Shown in pieces: positions 1-5,376 of a stretch of DNA of 7,226 nt. The notes under the pieces were generated by a model that had not been told where the DNA came from, did not search any database, and saw only the letters and a program-made list of their open reading frames with translations. The stretch covers positions 1-7,226 of the forward strand of contig QQUL01000111.1 in assembly GCA_008501565.1 (NCBI GenBank). The letters run 5' to 3'. Positions within the stretch are counted from its first letter, which is position 1. Every line of letters begins with the position of its first letter. The stretch comes from Armatimonadota bacterium. Its GTDB lineage: Bacteria; Actinomycetota; Acidimicrobiia; Spongiisociales; UBA5794. A program made the translations under genes and the position numbers.

Positions 1-506
1 ATCACACGGGCACCCATCATTGAGCCGATTTCGATCGCCGATGATCCGACGCCCCCGGCAGCGCCAAGCACGAGCATCGTTTCACCGGCTTTGAGGTCTG
101 CCCGATCCGTCAGGGCGTGATAGGAGGTGGCATAAGCGATGATCGTGGCGGCGGCGGTGTCGAACGGGATCGTGTCGGGCATCGCGACACATCGGTGCGC
201 GTCCACCACCCACTTGTCCGCGAATGCCCCGACAACACCGACGGCAGCTATCCGATCGCCGACCGCAAGATCGTGCACATCCGAACCGACGGACGAAACG
301 ACTCCCGCACCCTCAAACCCAGGTGAGAACGGGGGTTCAGGTTTGATCTGATACTTCCCCTGAATGGTGAGGAGATCGGGAAAGTTCATCGCCGCCACGG
401 CTACCTCCATGACAACCTGCCCGGGTCCGGCCACCGGCTCGGGAACATCGTCCCTCAGGACGAGAAGCTCAGGTGGGCCGTACTCGGTGCACAGCACCGC
501 CCTCAT
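1..506 (-). CDS. NADPH:quinone oxidoreductase-like MDR protein (C-terminus beyond window)
   Basis: The first 168 residues of a medium-chain dehydrogenase/reductase are visible; the frame is still open at base 1, so the C-terminal half is missing. It looks like the zinc-free quinone oxidoreductase branch, which uses NADPH to reduce quinones or activated double bonds in the cytoplasm. Visible marks are the N-terminal MRAVLCTEYGPPE, the NFPDLLTIQGKYQ stretch (residues 41-53), PFSPGFEGAGVV (59-70), VGDR (82-85), the SYHAL segment (128-132) and the nucleotide-binding glycine run GAAGGVG (148-154). The usual cysteine and histidine zinc ligands of alcohol dehydrogenases are not seen in the visible half. 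The ATG at 506-504 overlaps the TGA of the upstream SDR as ATGA, with no strong ribosome site, so translation is probably coupled to that gene. It is the third gene of the oxidoreductase operon. The family is clear; the substrate is unknown. Confidence 0.9.
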   Translation of the reverse strand, partial: MRAVLCTEYGPPELLVLRDDVPEPVAGPGQVVMEVAVAAMNFPDLLTIQGKYQIKPEPPFSPGFEGAGVVSSVGSDVHDLAVGDRIAAVGVVGAFADKWVVDAHRCVAMPDTIPFDTAAATIIAYATSYHALTDRADLKAGETMLVLGAAGGVGSSAIEIGSMMGARV

Positions 507-1405
507 GGAGTACCCATCGCCCTCGACAGGAACTTCATCGTTTGCTCATTTCCGCTCTTGAGCTCCTCCTTGCCGGTGGGATCGAGAATGTCCTCAAGAC
601 GACTCGCGATCATTTCCGGTGTCCGATCCTTCGGCTCAAGCCAGATCCCCGGGGTTTCGTATATCCGCGAAGCCGCGTATCCACCGGCTCCGGCCGCGAG
701 GATGATCCCCTGCGGCGCATCACGGGAAACGAGGAAGAGAACGCCGGGCGTCACTTCCTCCGGCTTGAGCAGACCCTTCGCCTCGTCTGGGAGCAATTCG
801 TCGGTCATGCGTGTATGAGCAACCGGTGCGAGAGCGTTGACTCGAATGTCGTACTTGTCACCCTCAGCCCGGAGCGTGTTCATGAGTCCCACGACACCGA
901 GCTTCGCTGCCCCGTAATTGGCCTGACCGAAGTTGCCGTACAGGCCAGACGAAGACGACGTGACAACAATGCGGCCGTAGTTGCCTTCTTTCATGTGGCC
1001 CCACACGGCCCTCGTGCAGATTGCGGTGCCCATCAGGTGCACATCGATGACGAATCGGAAGTCCCCGATCGTCATGTTTGCAAAACTCCGGTCCCTCAAC
1101 ACTCCTGCGTTGTTGACGAGCACGTCGACACGCCCCCATCGATCCATCGCCTCGGCAACCATCGCTTCGATGGCGCTTTCGTCCGTGACGTCGGCGGCGT
1201 TCGCCATCGCCTCGCCGCCTGCTGCGTGGATCTCCGCAACGACTGCCTCGGCGGCGGTTGTGGATGATCCGGTCCCGTCGCGGGCTCCCCCGAGATCATT
1301 GACGACAACCCGTGCGCCGCGCTCGGCAAGGGCGAGAGCATGGGATCTTCCAAGGCCATGCCCTGCACCCGTCACGATCGCTACTTGTTCATCAAAGGTG
1401 ATCAT
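503..1405 (-). CDS. SDR, (3R)-hydroxyacyl-CoA dehydrogenase-like (MFE-2/HSD17B4 type)
   Basis: This is a 300-residue short-chain dehydrogenase. It has the cofactor motif TGAGHGLG (12-19), NDLGG (36-40, the Asp suggesting NAD preference), NNAG (98-101) and the catalytic set S151, Y164 and K168. The stretch YGNFGQANYGAAKLG (156-170) and a His (H123) in place of the usual active-site Asn closely recall the dehydrogenase domain of peroxisomal multifunctional enzyme 2, which oxidises (3R)-hydroxyacyl-CoA to 3-ketoacyl-CoA. The C-terminal tail past residue 240 (GGYAASRIYETPGIWLEP) also resembles that family and is longer than FabG. An upstream extension stays open to 1639, but it runs antiparallel to nothing known and overlaps the neighbouring SDR's 3' end, so I chose the ATG at 1405, preceded by a purine-rich GAGAGGCGAGGA. 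The 76-base gap to the upstream SDR holds only a weak 5-bp dyad (1447-1451 with 1459-1463). A role in beta-oxidation-like lipid or steroid breakdown is inferred. Confidence 0.9.
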   Translation of the reverse strand: MITFDEQVAIVTGAGHGLGRSHALALAERGARVVVNDLGGARDGTGSSTTAAEAVVAEIHAAGGEAMANAADVTDESAIEAMVAEAMDRWGRVDVLVNNAGVLRDRSFANMTIGDFRFVIDVHLMGTAICTRAVWGHMKEGNYGRIVVTSSSSGLYGNFGQANYGAAKLGVVGLMNTLRAEGDKYDIRVNALAPVAHTRMTDELLPDEAKGLLKPEEVTPGVLFLVSRDAPQGIILAAGAGGYAASRIYETPGIWLEPKDRTPEMIASRLEDILDPTGKEELKSGNEQTMKFLSRAMGTP

Positions 1406-1481
1406 TCCTCGCCTCTCCGTCGTGGTGTGATGGGATCCGGACGTCGACGGTATCGACGACCGTGTCGCCTGGGTGTAACAA

Positions 1482-2246
1482 CTAGGACTGTAGATAGCCG
1501 CCGTCGATGGTGATCGTGTCGCCGGTGTGCCATGTACTCGCATCGGATGCGAGATACACCGCAATGCCGCCGAAGTCGTCCGGCTGACCGAATCGCCCGA
1601 TGGGGATCCTGGGGAGCGTCTGGGTTGCAAACCGATCACCCTCGATGAAGCCGTCCGTCATCCCCGTCACCACCCATCCGGGGGCGATCGCGTTTGCCCG
1701 AATGCCGTACCGTCCGTACTCGACGGCAATCCCCCGGATCAGGGCTCGGACACCGGCCTTCGTCGCGGCATAGTGTTCTCCCCTCGGAAAGCCAACATCT
1801 GCCGACGTCGATGACGTGACGACGAGAGAACCCTCACCGCGGGGTTGCATGTGCTTGAGCGCCTCGCGGAACGTCCAGAACACCCCCTCCATGTTGACAC
1901 CGAAGATCGATCGCCATTCCTCGGTTGACATCTCGTGGAAGCGTGTCGACCCGGCGCCGAGTCCCGCATTCGCAAAGACGGAATCAACTTTCCCCAAGGC
2001 ATCAAGGGTGGCTGCAAAGGCGTCCACAACCTCGGATTCGTCCGAAACATCGACGCTGAACGCGATCGCTTCGGCACCGACTGCCTCAATCGCTGCGACG
2101 GTCTCGGCGTTTCGCTCGGTGCTGCGGCCCCATACCGCAACGGTCGCACCCGCCTCACCCAATGCTTGTGCGATCCCTCTGCCGATGCCGCTATTGCCTC
2201 CGGTGACGATGGAGGTCTTCTCCGACAGGTTGAACAGTTTCGACAT
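1482..2246 (-). CDS. FabG-like short-chain dehydrogenase/reductase
   Basis: This is a 254-residue classical SDR, the usual length for the FabG-like group, acting in the cytoplasm on a hydroxyl/keto pair with NAD(P)H. The cofactor motif TGGNSGIG is at 15-22. WGRS at 39-42 ends the second strand with an Arg, which favours NADP. D66 follows in a VDVSD stretch, then ANAG (92-95, where NNAG is usual). The catalytic residues are N118, S146, Y159 and K163 (HYAATKAG). PGWV (189-192) and a C-terminal TGDTITIDGGYLQS complete the family pattern. The start is the ATG at 2246 because a GGAGG lies four bases upstream and the protein begins just before the first Rossmann strand; 37 further open codons upstream have no SDR-like content. 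It is the first gene of the minus-strand operon and lies 104 bases from the divergent nuclease gene. The substrate cannot be assigned. Confidence 0.9.
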   Translation of the reverse strand: MSKLFNLSEKTSIVTGGNSGIGRGIAQALGEAGATVAVWGRSTERNAETVAAIEAVGAEAIAFSVDVSDESEVVDAFAATLDALGKVDSVFANAGLGAGSTRFHEMSTEEWRSIFGVNMEGVFWTFREALKHMQPRGEGSLVVTSSTSADVGFPRGEHYAATKAGVRALIRGIAVEYGRYGIRANAIAPGWVVTGMTDGFIEGDRFATQTLPRIPIGRFGQPDDFGGIAVYLASDASTWHTGDTITIDGGYLQS

Positions 2247-2250
2247 TGGT

Positions 2251-2255
2251 CCTCC
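2251..2255 (-). promoter_or_regulatory. Shine-Dalgarno site of the first SDR gene
   Basis: On the minus strand GGAGG is followed by ACCA and then the ATG at 2246. It decides the start over the longer open frame. Confidence 0.75.
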
Positions 2256-2277
2256 GGCGTCATGCGTGTACTTCGGG

Positions 2278-2283
2278 ATCCTA
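2278..2283 (-). promoter_or_regulatory. Possible -10 box for the oxidoreductase operon
   Basis: The minus strand reads TAGGAT, matching the TAnnnT pattern. A start about seven bases downstream would give a leader of roughly 25 bases that carries the GGAGG. No good -35 box is visible at 16-18 bases, so this is tentative. Confidence 0.35.
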
Positions 2284-2316
2284 GAAGGATGGGAATGCGG
2301 ACCCGATGAGGATGCA

Positions 2317-2344
2317 TCGACTTCCCTGAAACCACTTGTACCGT
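2317..2344 (+). promoter_or_regulatory. Possible promoter of the nuclease gene, leaderless
   Basis: TCGACT (2317-2322, four of six matches to TTGACA) and TACCGT (2339-2344, TAnnnT) are 16 bases apart. The -10 candidate ends six bases before the ATG at 2351, so transcription would begin at or next to the start codon. No Shine-Dalgarno sequence is present, which agrees with a leaderless mRNA. Inference only. Confidence 0.4.
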
Positions 2345-2350
2345 TGCAGC

Positions 2351-3277
2351 ATGTCAAGAGGTCTGGTTCTCATCGCCGTGATGGCAGCGCTCGCTGCCGC
2401 TGCCTGTGATACGCGTCCGCAGGCACCCGAGTTCAACGAAACCACGACGACTTCGACCACACTTCCCGGCGTCGAGGTGATCACCACAACCACTCCCACG
2501 CTTCCACCACCCGAGGTCCGAGTCACTGGGCGCGTCACGGACGTTGTCGACGGTGACACGATCAAAGTCGACCTCGACGGTGTCTCCGTGGATGTGCGTC
2601 TGCTCGGAATCAACGCTCCGGAAACGGAGGAGTGCTGGGGGCAGGAATCAACGGCGTACCTGATGTCGCTCGTGAACAACCAGGAGGTTCTCCTGACCGA
2701 GGGCCCAGAAGACGTCGATGCTTTCGGACGACTGCTTCGGTACGTCTACCTCGATTCGGGTACATCGCCCATCTTCGTGAACTCGGTTCTCGTCGAGACC
2801 GGCCACGCAGTGGGCCTCCAGGACGGCTCCGAAGCCGCCCCGACATTCAAAGCACTCGAGGCGCGGGCGTTCCAGTCCGGTTACGGGATGTGGGGAACAT
2901 TCGCCTGCGGGGACCGCGAGGGTGTTGCGGGAGATCGGCCGGTGATCCGGGTGTCCGAACTCGAATTCGACCCCGAGGGCCCCGATGCAGATGTGCTCTC
3001 GGATGAGTACATCACGATTGTCAACGAGGGCTACGACGAGGTCGAGATCTCAGGATGGACACTCAGGGATGAGTCCTCGACCAACCGCTTCACGTTTGAT
3101 GCTGGCATCGTGCTCGACGTCGGCGATGCCGTCACCGTGGTGACCGGGTGCGACGGCGGACCCGTCGGTGCGTTCCATTGGTGCTCCGACCAAGCCGTCT
3201 GGTCCAACGGTGGTGACACGGCGATGGTCATGGACACGCTCGGCAATGCCGTCGTGTGGTACACCTATTCCGGATGA
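2351..3277 (+). CDS. Lipoprotein nuclease: SNase domain plus C-terminal lamin-tail domain
   Basis: This 308-residue protein has a hydrophobic signal segment (residues 4-18) ending in AAAC; Cys19 is a plausible, though degenerate, lipidation site. A Thr/Pro-rich linker follows (about 30-54). The staphylococcal-nuclease-like domain (about 55-185) has VVDGDT (65-70), VRLLGINAPE (82-91) and FGRLLR (125-130). By alignment with staphylococcal nuclease, the catalytic Arg35, Glu43 and Arg87 correspond to R83, E91 and R127, and Asp21 to D69, while the calcium ligand Asp40 is N88. Residues about 198-308 match a lamin-tail domain: DEYITIVNEG (218-227), SGWTLRD (234-240) and VWSNGGDTAMVMD (283-295). Four cysteines after the lipobox (C95, C186, C267, C278) could form disulfides outside the cell. 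The role is probably cleavage of extracellular or cell-wall-associated nucleic acid. An in-frame TTG at 2336 is possible, but the ATG at 2351 gives a cleaner signal peptide. It is transcribed alone. Confidence 0.9.
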   Translation: MSRGLVLIAVMAALAAAACDTRPQAPEFNETTTTSTTLPGVEVITTTTPTLPPPEVRVTGRVTDVVDGDTIKVDLDGVSVDVRLLGINAPETEECWGQESTAYLMSLVNNQEVLLTEGPEDVDAFGRLLRYVYLDSGTSPIFVNSVLVETGHAVGLQDGSEAAPTFKALEARAFQSGYGMWGTFACGDREGVAGDRPVIRVSELEFDPEGPDADVLSDEYITIVNEGYDEVEISGWTLRDESSTNRFTFDAGIVLDVGDAVTVVTGCDGGPVGAFHWCSDQAVWSNGGDTAMVMDTLGNAVVWYTYSG

Positions 3278-3278
3278 G

Positions 3279-3303
3279 GGACGTCGGACGTCGGACGTCG
3301 GAC
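3279..3303. repeat. 7-base tandem repeat GGACGTC, about 3.6 copies
   Basis: Three full GGACGTC units (3279-3285, 3286-3292, 3293-3299) and a partial GGAC run from just after the nuclease stop to the base before the dehydrogenase stop codon. GACGTC is self-complementary, so unit 1 can pair with unit 3 around an 8-base loop (3280-3285 with 3294-3299). It may act as a weak two-way terminator between convergent genes, but no T-run follows on either strand. Confidence 0.7.
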
Positions 3304-4857
3304 CTATTTCCGGTGACTCTCCGCGATTGACTTCATCTCCATGAACAGCCGCAGGTAGTCAGGCCCACCGGCCTTTGCGTTCGAACCCGACATGTTGAAT
3401 CCGCCGAATGGCTGGACCCCAACAAGGGCGCCGGTGATCTTGCGGTTCAGGTACAGGTTGCCTGCATGGAACTCTCGTTTCGCTCTGGCGAGGCGCTGTT
3501 CATCGTTGGAATACACACCACCGGTGAGGCCGAACTCGGTTCCGTTTGCAACGGCCAACGCATCGTCGAAATCTGCAACCTTGATGATGGAAAGCACCGG
3601 TCCGAAGATCTCATGCTGGGCCAACCGCGAATCGGGCTCCACATCGACAAACACCGTCGGCTCGATGTAGTAGCCGCCGTCCTTCTCGATCGCGTGCCCG
3701 CCCATCACCAGCGTGGCCTCCTCCTTGCCAGCCTCGATCTCAGCCATGATCGATCGATGTTGCGCCGCTGAAATCACGGGGCCCACCGGGAAGTTCTCGA
3801 TCGCAGCACCGATCGTCAGCTTGGATGCGATCTCCACCACGGCATCGACCAGTTCGTCGTGGACAGAATCAAATACGATCACGCGGCTACACGCCGAGCA
3901 TTTCTGGCCCTGGAATCCGAACGCCGAACGCACGGCGTCCGTCGCTGCGGCCTCGATATCAACCGTGTCGTCAATGATGAGGGCATCCTTGCCGCCCATT
4001 TCCATGTAGGCCCGCTTCAGCCATTTCTGACCTGTCCCAACCTTCGCGGCACGTTCAGCGATCCTTAGTCCGACCTCTTTCGATCCCGTGAAGTTGACGA
4101 AACGGGTGCGCGGATGGTCGATGAGAGCATCTCCGATCTCACCACCGGAACCGGGCAGGAAGTTGACCACACCTGCTGGCATCCCGGCATCCTCGAGCAC
4201 TTTCATGAAGGCCCAGGCGATCAGGGGCGTGTTCGATGCTGGTTTCAGGATCACCGTATTGCCAGCCGCGACCGGACCCATCGCCATCCCCGCCGGGATG
4301 GCAAGGGGAAAGTTCCAAGGCGGAATCACAACACCGGCTCCGATCGGCTGGAGCATCGAAGTGTTCGTTTCTCCATCAACCTGAACCACTTCAACCGGCT
4401 CGGACATGCGAAGAGCCTGGTGGGCGTAGTAGCGGCAGAAGTCAACGGCCTCGGCCACATCGGCCTCGGCCTCGCCCCAGTTCTTCCCGGCCTCGTAGGA
4501 CTGCCACGCCGCAAACTCAAACTTGCGTTCCAGGATCAGGTCACCGACCCGATGCACGATTCCCGCCCGTTCCTCCGCCGTCTTGCGCGACCAACTCGCG
4601 TAGGCATCCCATGCGGCGGCCATCGCCTGCTCGACATGATCCTTCGTCGCTGAGGCGGCCGTCCCGATGCGTTGATCGGGATTTGACGGGTTCACCGACT
4701 CGATGGAGCCCTTGGTGTCGATGTGTTCACCACCGATGACAAGAAGCGCACGCTCACCCAATCGTGCCGCGACGGTGTCAAGTGCGGCGCGGTAGCGTGC
4801 CGCACTTGTGGGATTCGTGAAATCGGAATACGGCTCTGGAACGTATGGGGTGAGCAC
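3304..4857 (-). CDS. pruA: L-glutamate gamma-semialdehyde (1-pyrroline-5-carboxylate) dehydrogenase
   Basis: This 517-residue aldehyde dehydrogenase is of the RocA/PruA monofunctional type (Bacillus RocA is of similar length). It oxidises glutamate semialdehyde, in equilibrium with pyrroline-5-carboxylate, to glutamate with NAD, the second step of proline breakdown and part of arginine breakdown. Visible marks are the N-terminal YVPEPYSDF, IPPWNFPLAIPAGM (178-191), GNTVILKPAS (199-208), NFTGSKEVG (255-263), the general base E286 in EMGGKD, the nucleophile C320 in GFQGQKCSACSR, EIFGP (416-420) and the C-terminal PFGGFNMSGSNAKAGG. The GTG at 4857 is chosen because AGGAGG lies four bases upstream and the N-terminus then matches the family; the frame is open a further 175 codons, but that part is only the antisense of the receiver gene. 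No proline dehydrogenase gene is in the window. It is divergent from the receiver gene and convergent with the nuclease. Confidence 0.95.
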   Translation of the reverse strand: MLTPYVPEPYSDFTNPTSAARYRAALDTVAARLGERALLVIGGEHIDTKGSIESVNPSNPDQRIGTAASATKDHVEQAMAAAWDAYASWSRKTAEERAGIVHRVGDLILERKFEFAAWQSYEAGKNWGEAEADVAEAVDFCRYYAHQALRMSEPVEVVQVDGETNTSMLQPIGAGVVIPPWNFPLAIPAGMAMGPVAAGNTVILKPASNTPLIAWAFMKVLEDAGMPAGVVNFLPGSGGEIGDALIDHPRTRFVNFTGSKEVGLRIAERAAKVGTGQKWLKRAYMEMGGKDALIIDDTVDIEAAATDAVRSAFGFQGQKCSACSRVIVFDSVHDELVDAVVEIASKLTIGAAIENFPVGPVISAAQHRSIMAEIEAGKEEATLVMGGHAIEKDGGYYIEPTVFVDVEPDSRLAQHEIFGPVLSIIKVADFDDALAVANGTEFGLTGGVYSNDEQRLARAKREFHAGNLYLNRKITGALVGVQPFGGFNMSGSNAKAGGPDYLRLFMEMKSIAESHRK

Positions 4858-4861
4858 TCTG

Positions 4862-4867
4862 CCTCCT
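4862..4867 (-). promoter_or_regulatory. Strong Shine-Dalgarno site of the dehydrogenase gene
   Basis: On the minus strand AGGAGG is followed by CAGA and then GTG (4857-4855). It fixes a GTG start within an open frame that runs much further upstream. Confidence 0.85.
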
Positions 4868-4888
4868 GAAGGTCGGTCGGTGTGCAAC

Positions 4889-4894
4889 AGGCTA
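4889..4894 (-). promoter_or_regulatory. Possible -10 box for the dehydrogenase gene
   Basis: The minus strand reads TAGCCT (TAnnnT), which would start transcription near 4882, about 25 bases before the GTG and upstream of the AGGAGG. If real, the neighbouring inverted repeat would occupy the promoter spacer and -35 region and could act as an operator. There is no independent support. Confidence 0.25.
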
Positions 4895-4899
4895 CGACG

Positions 4900-4923
4900 G
4901 GCCCGGCGCCACCGCGCCGGGCC
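4900..4923. repeat. Perfect 10-bp GC-only inverted repeat with 4-base loop
   Basis: GGCCCGGCGC (4900-4909) and GCGCCGGGCC (4914-4923) are exact reverse complements around CACC. It lies in the 115-base gap between the divergent dehydrogenase and receiver genes, 42 bases from the GTG and 49 from the ATG. No T-run follows on either strand, so a standard rho-independent terminator is unlikely. It could be a protein-binding dyad or an RNA hairpin in a leader. Confidence 0.7.
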
Positions 4924-4960
4924 GACTGGAGATTCCGCTGCAGTCGCCCCGATTGTTGCC

Positions 4961-4966
4961 GATACT
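4961..4966 (+). promoter_or_regulatory. Possible -10 box of the receiver gene, leaderless
   Basis: GATACT ends six bases before the ATG at 4973, the spacing expected if the mRNA begins at the start codon. No Shine-Dalgarno sequence precedes the ATG. No convincing -35 box is seen. Confidence 0.4.
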
Positions 4967-4972
4967 CGAACA

Positions 4973-5344
4973 ATGGCGCAACCGCACGTTCTCGTTGTCG
5001 AGGATTCAGCCTCTGTCCGGAGGCTCATCGAGGTGTGTCTCCGCGTCCTTGATGTCACCATCTCTTCGGCCGTCGACGGCATGGAAGGGATCAAGGCGAT
5101 CCGCGAACGAGAGCCCGATGTCGTGGTGCTCGATATCGGTCTACCCGGTGTGGATGGCTGGGAGGTACTCAACCAGCTGCGTTCCGACCCCGCAACGGAG
5201 CACCTCAAGGTTCTGGTCCTGACCGCGCATGCCCAGCCTGAAATGGCAGATCGAGCAGCCAAGGGTGGCGCGGATGCGTTCATGACCAAACCGTTCAGGC
5301 CATTGGATCTGCGAGAACAGGTAGAAAAACTCCTGAACCGGTAG
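4973..5344 (+). CDS. Single-domain CheY-like response regulator (receiver only)
   Basis: This 123-residue protein consists only of a receiver domain. The acidic pocket is E10-D11 (VVEDSASVRR), the phosphorylated aspartate is D54 (VVLDIGLPGVDGWE), the switch residue is T84 (VLTAHA) and the conserved lysine is K106 (FMTKPF). All residues needed for phosphorylation are present. No output domain follows; the stop comes directly after the final helix, so it would act through protein contacts, or as a phosphate relay, in the cytoplasm. No histidine kinase is in the window, so it is an orphan here. The ATG at 4973 starts the first strand directly; an upstream in-frame extension to 4808 crosses the GC-rich inverted repeat and carries no domain. 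It is 32 bases upstream of the lipid kinase gene on the same strand and may be co-transcribed with it. Confidence 0.92.
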   Translation: MAQPHVLVVEDSASVRRLIEVCLRVLDVTISSAVDGMEGIKAIREREPDVVVLDIGLPGVDGWEVLNQLRSDPATEHLKVLVLTAHAQPEMADRAAKGGADAFMTKPFRPLDLREQVEKLLNR

Positions 5345-5362
5345 GCCACGGTATCAGCCTCC

Positions 5363-5368
5363 GATACT
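5363..5368 (+). promoter_or_regulatory. Possible -10 box of the lipid kinase gene
   Basis: GATACT lies eight bases before the ATG at 5377, in the same 9-base context (CCGATACTC) as the element before the receiver gene. No Shine-Dalgarno sequence precedes the ATG. GATAC also pairs with GTATC at 5351-5355 as a 5-bp dyad with a 7-base gap. It could equally be read through from the upstream gene. Confidence 0.35.
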
Positions 5369-5376
5369 CTCAGCTG

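Noticed and set aside
473..1267. A 264-codon open frame on the plus strand
   Set aside because: It lies wholly antisense to the operon genes, its translation has no recognisable motif, and long antisense frames are expected in GC-rich DNA.
1447..1463. 5-bp dyad ACGGT/ACCGT between the two SDR genes
   Set aside because: The stem is too short to call a terminator or attenuator, and the genes appear to be one operon.
2336..2350. TTG start five codons upstream of the nuclease ATG
   Set aside because: It would overlap the probable -10 box and adds polar residues with a Cys before the signal peptide; the ATG at 2351 fits better.
1816..2409. A 197-codon plus-strand open frame spanning the first SDR and the nuclease start
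   Set aside because: It is antisense to a clear SDR, overlaps the nuclease signal peptide in another frame, and shows no domain.
4808..4972. N-terminal extension of the receiver protein
   Set aside because: It would run through the divergent promoter region and the inverted repeat, and its translation has no receiver-domain content.
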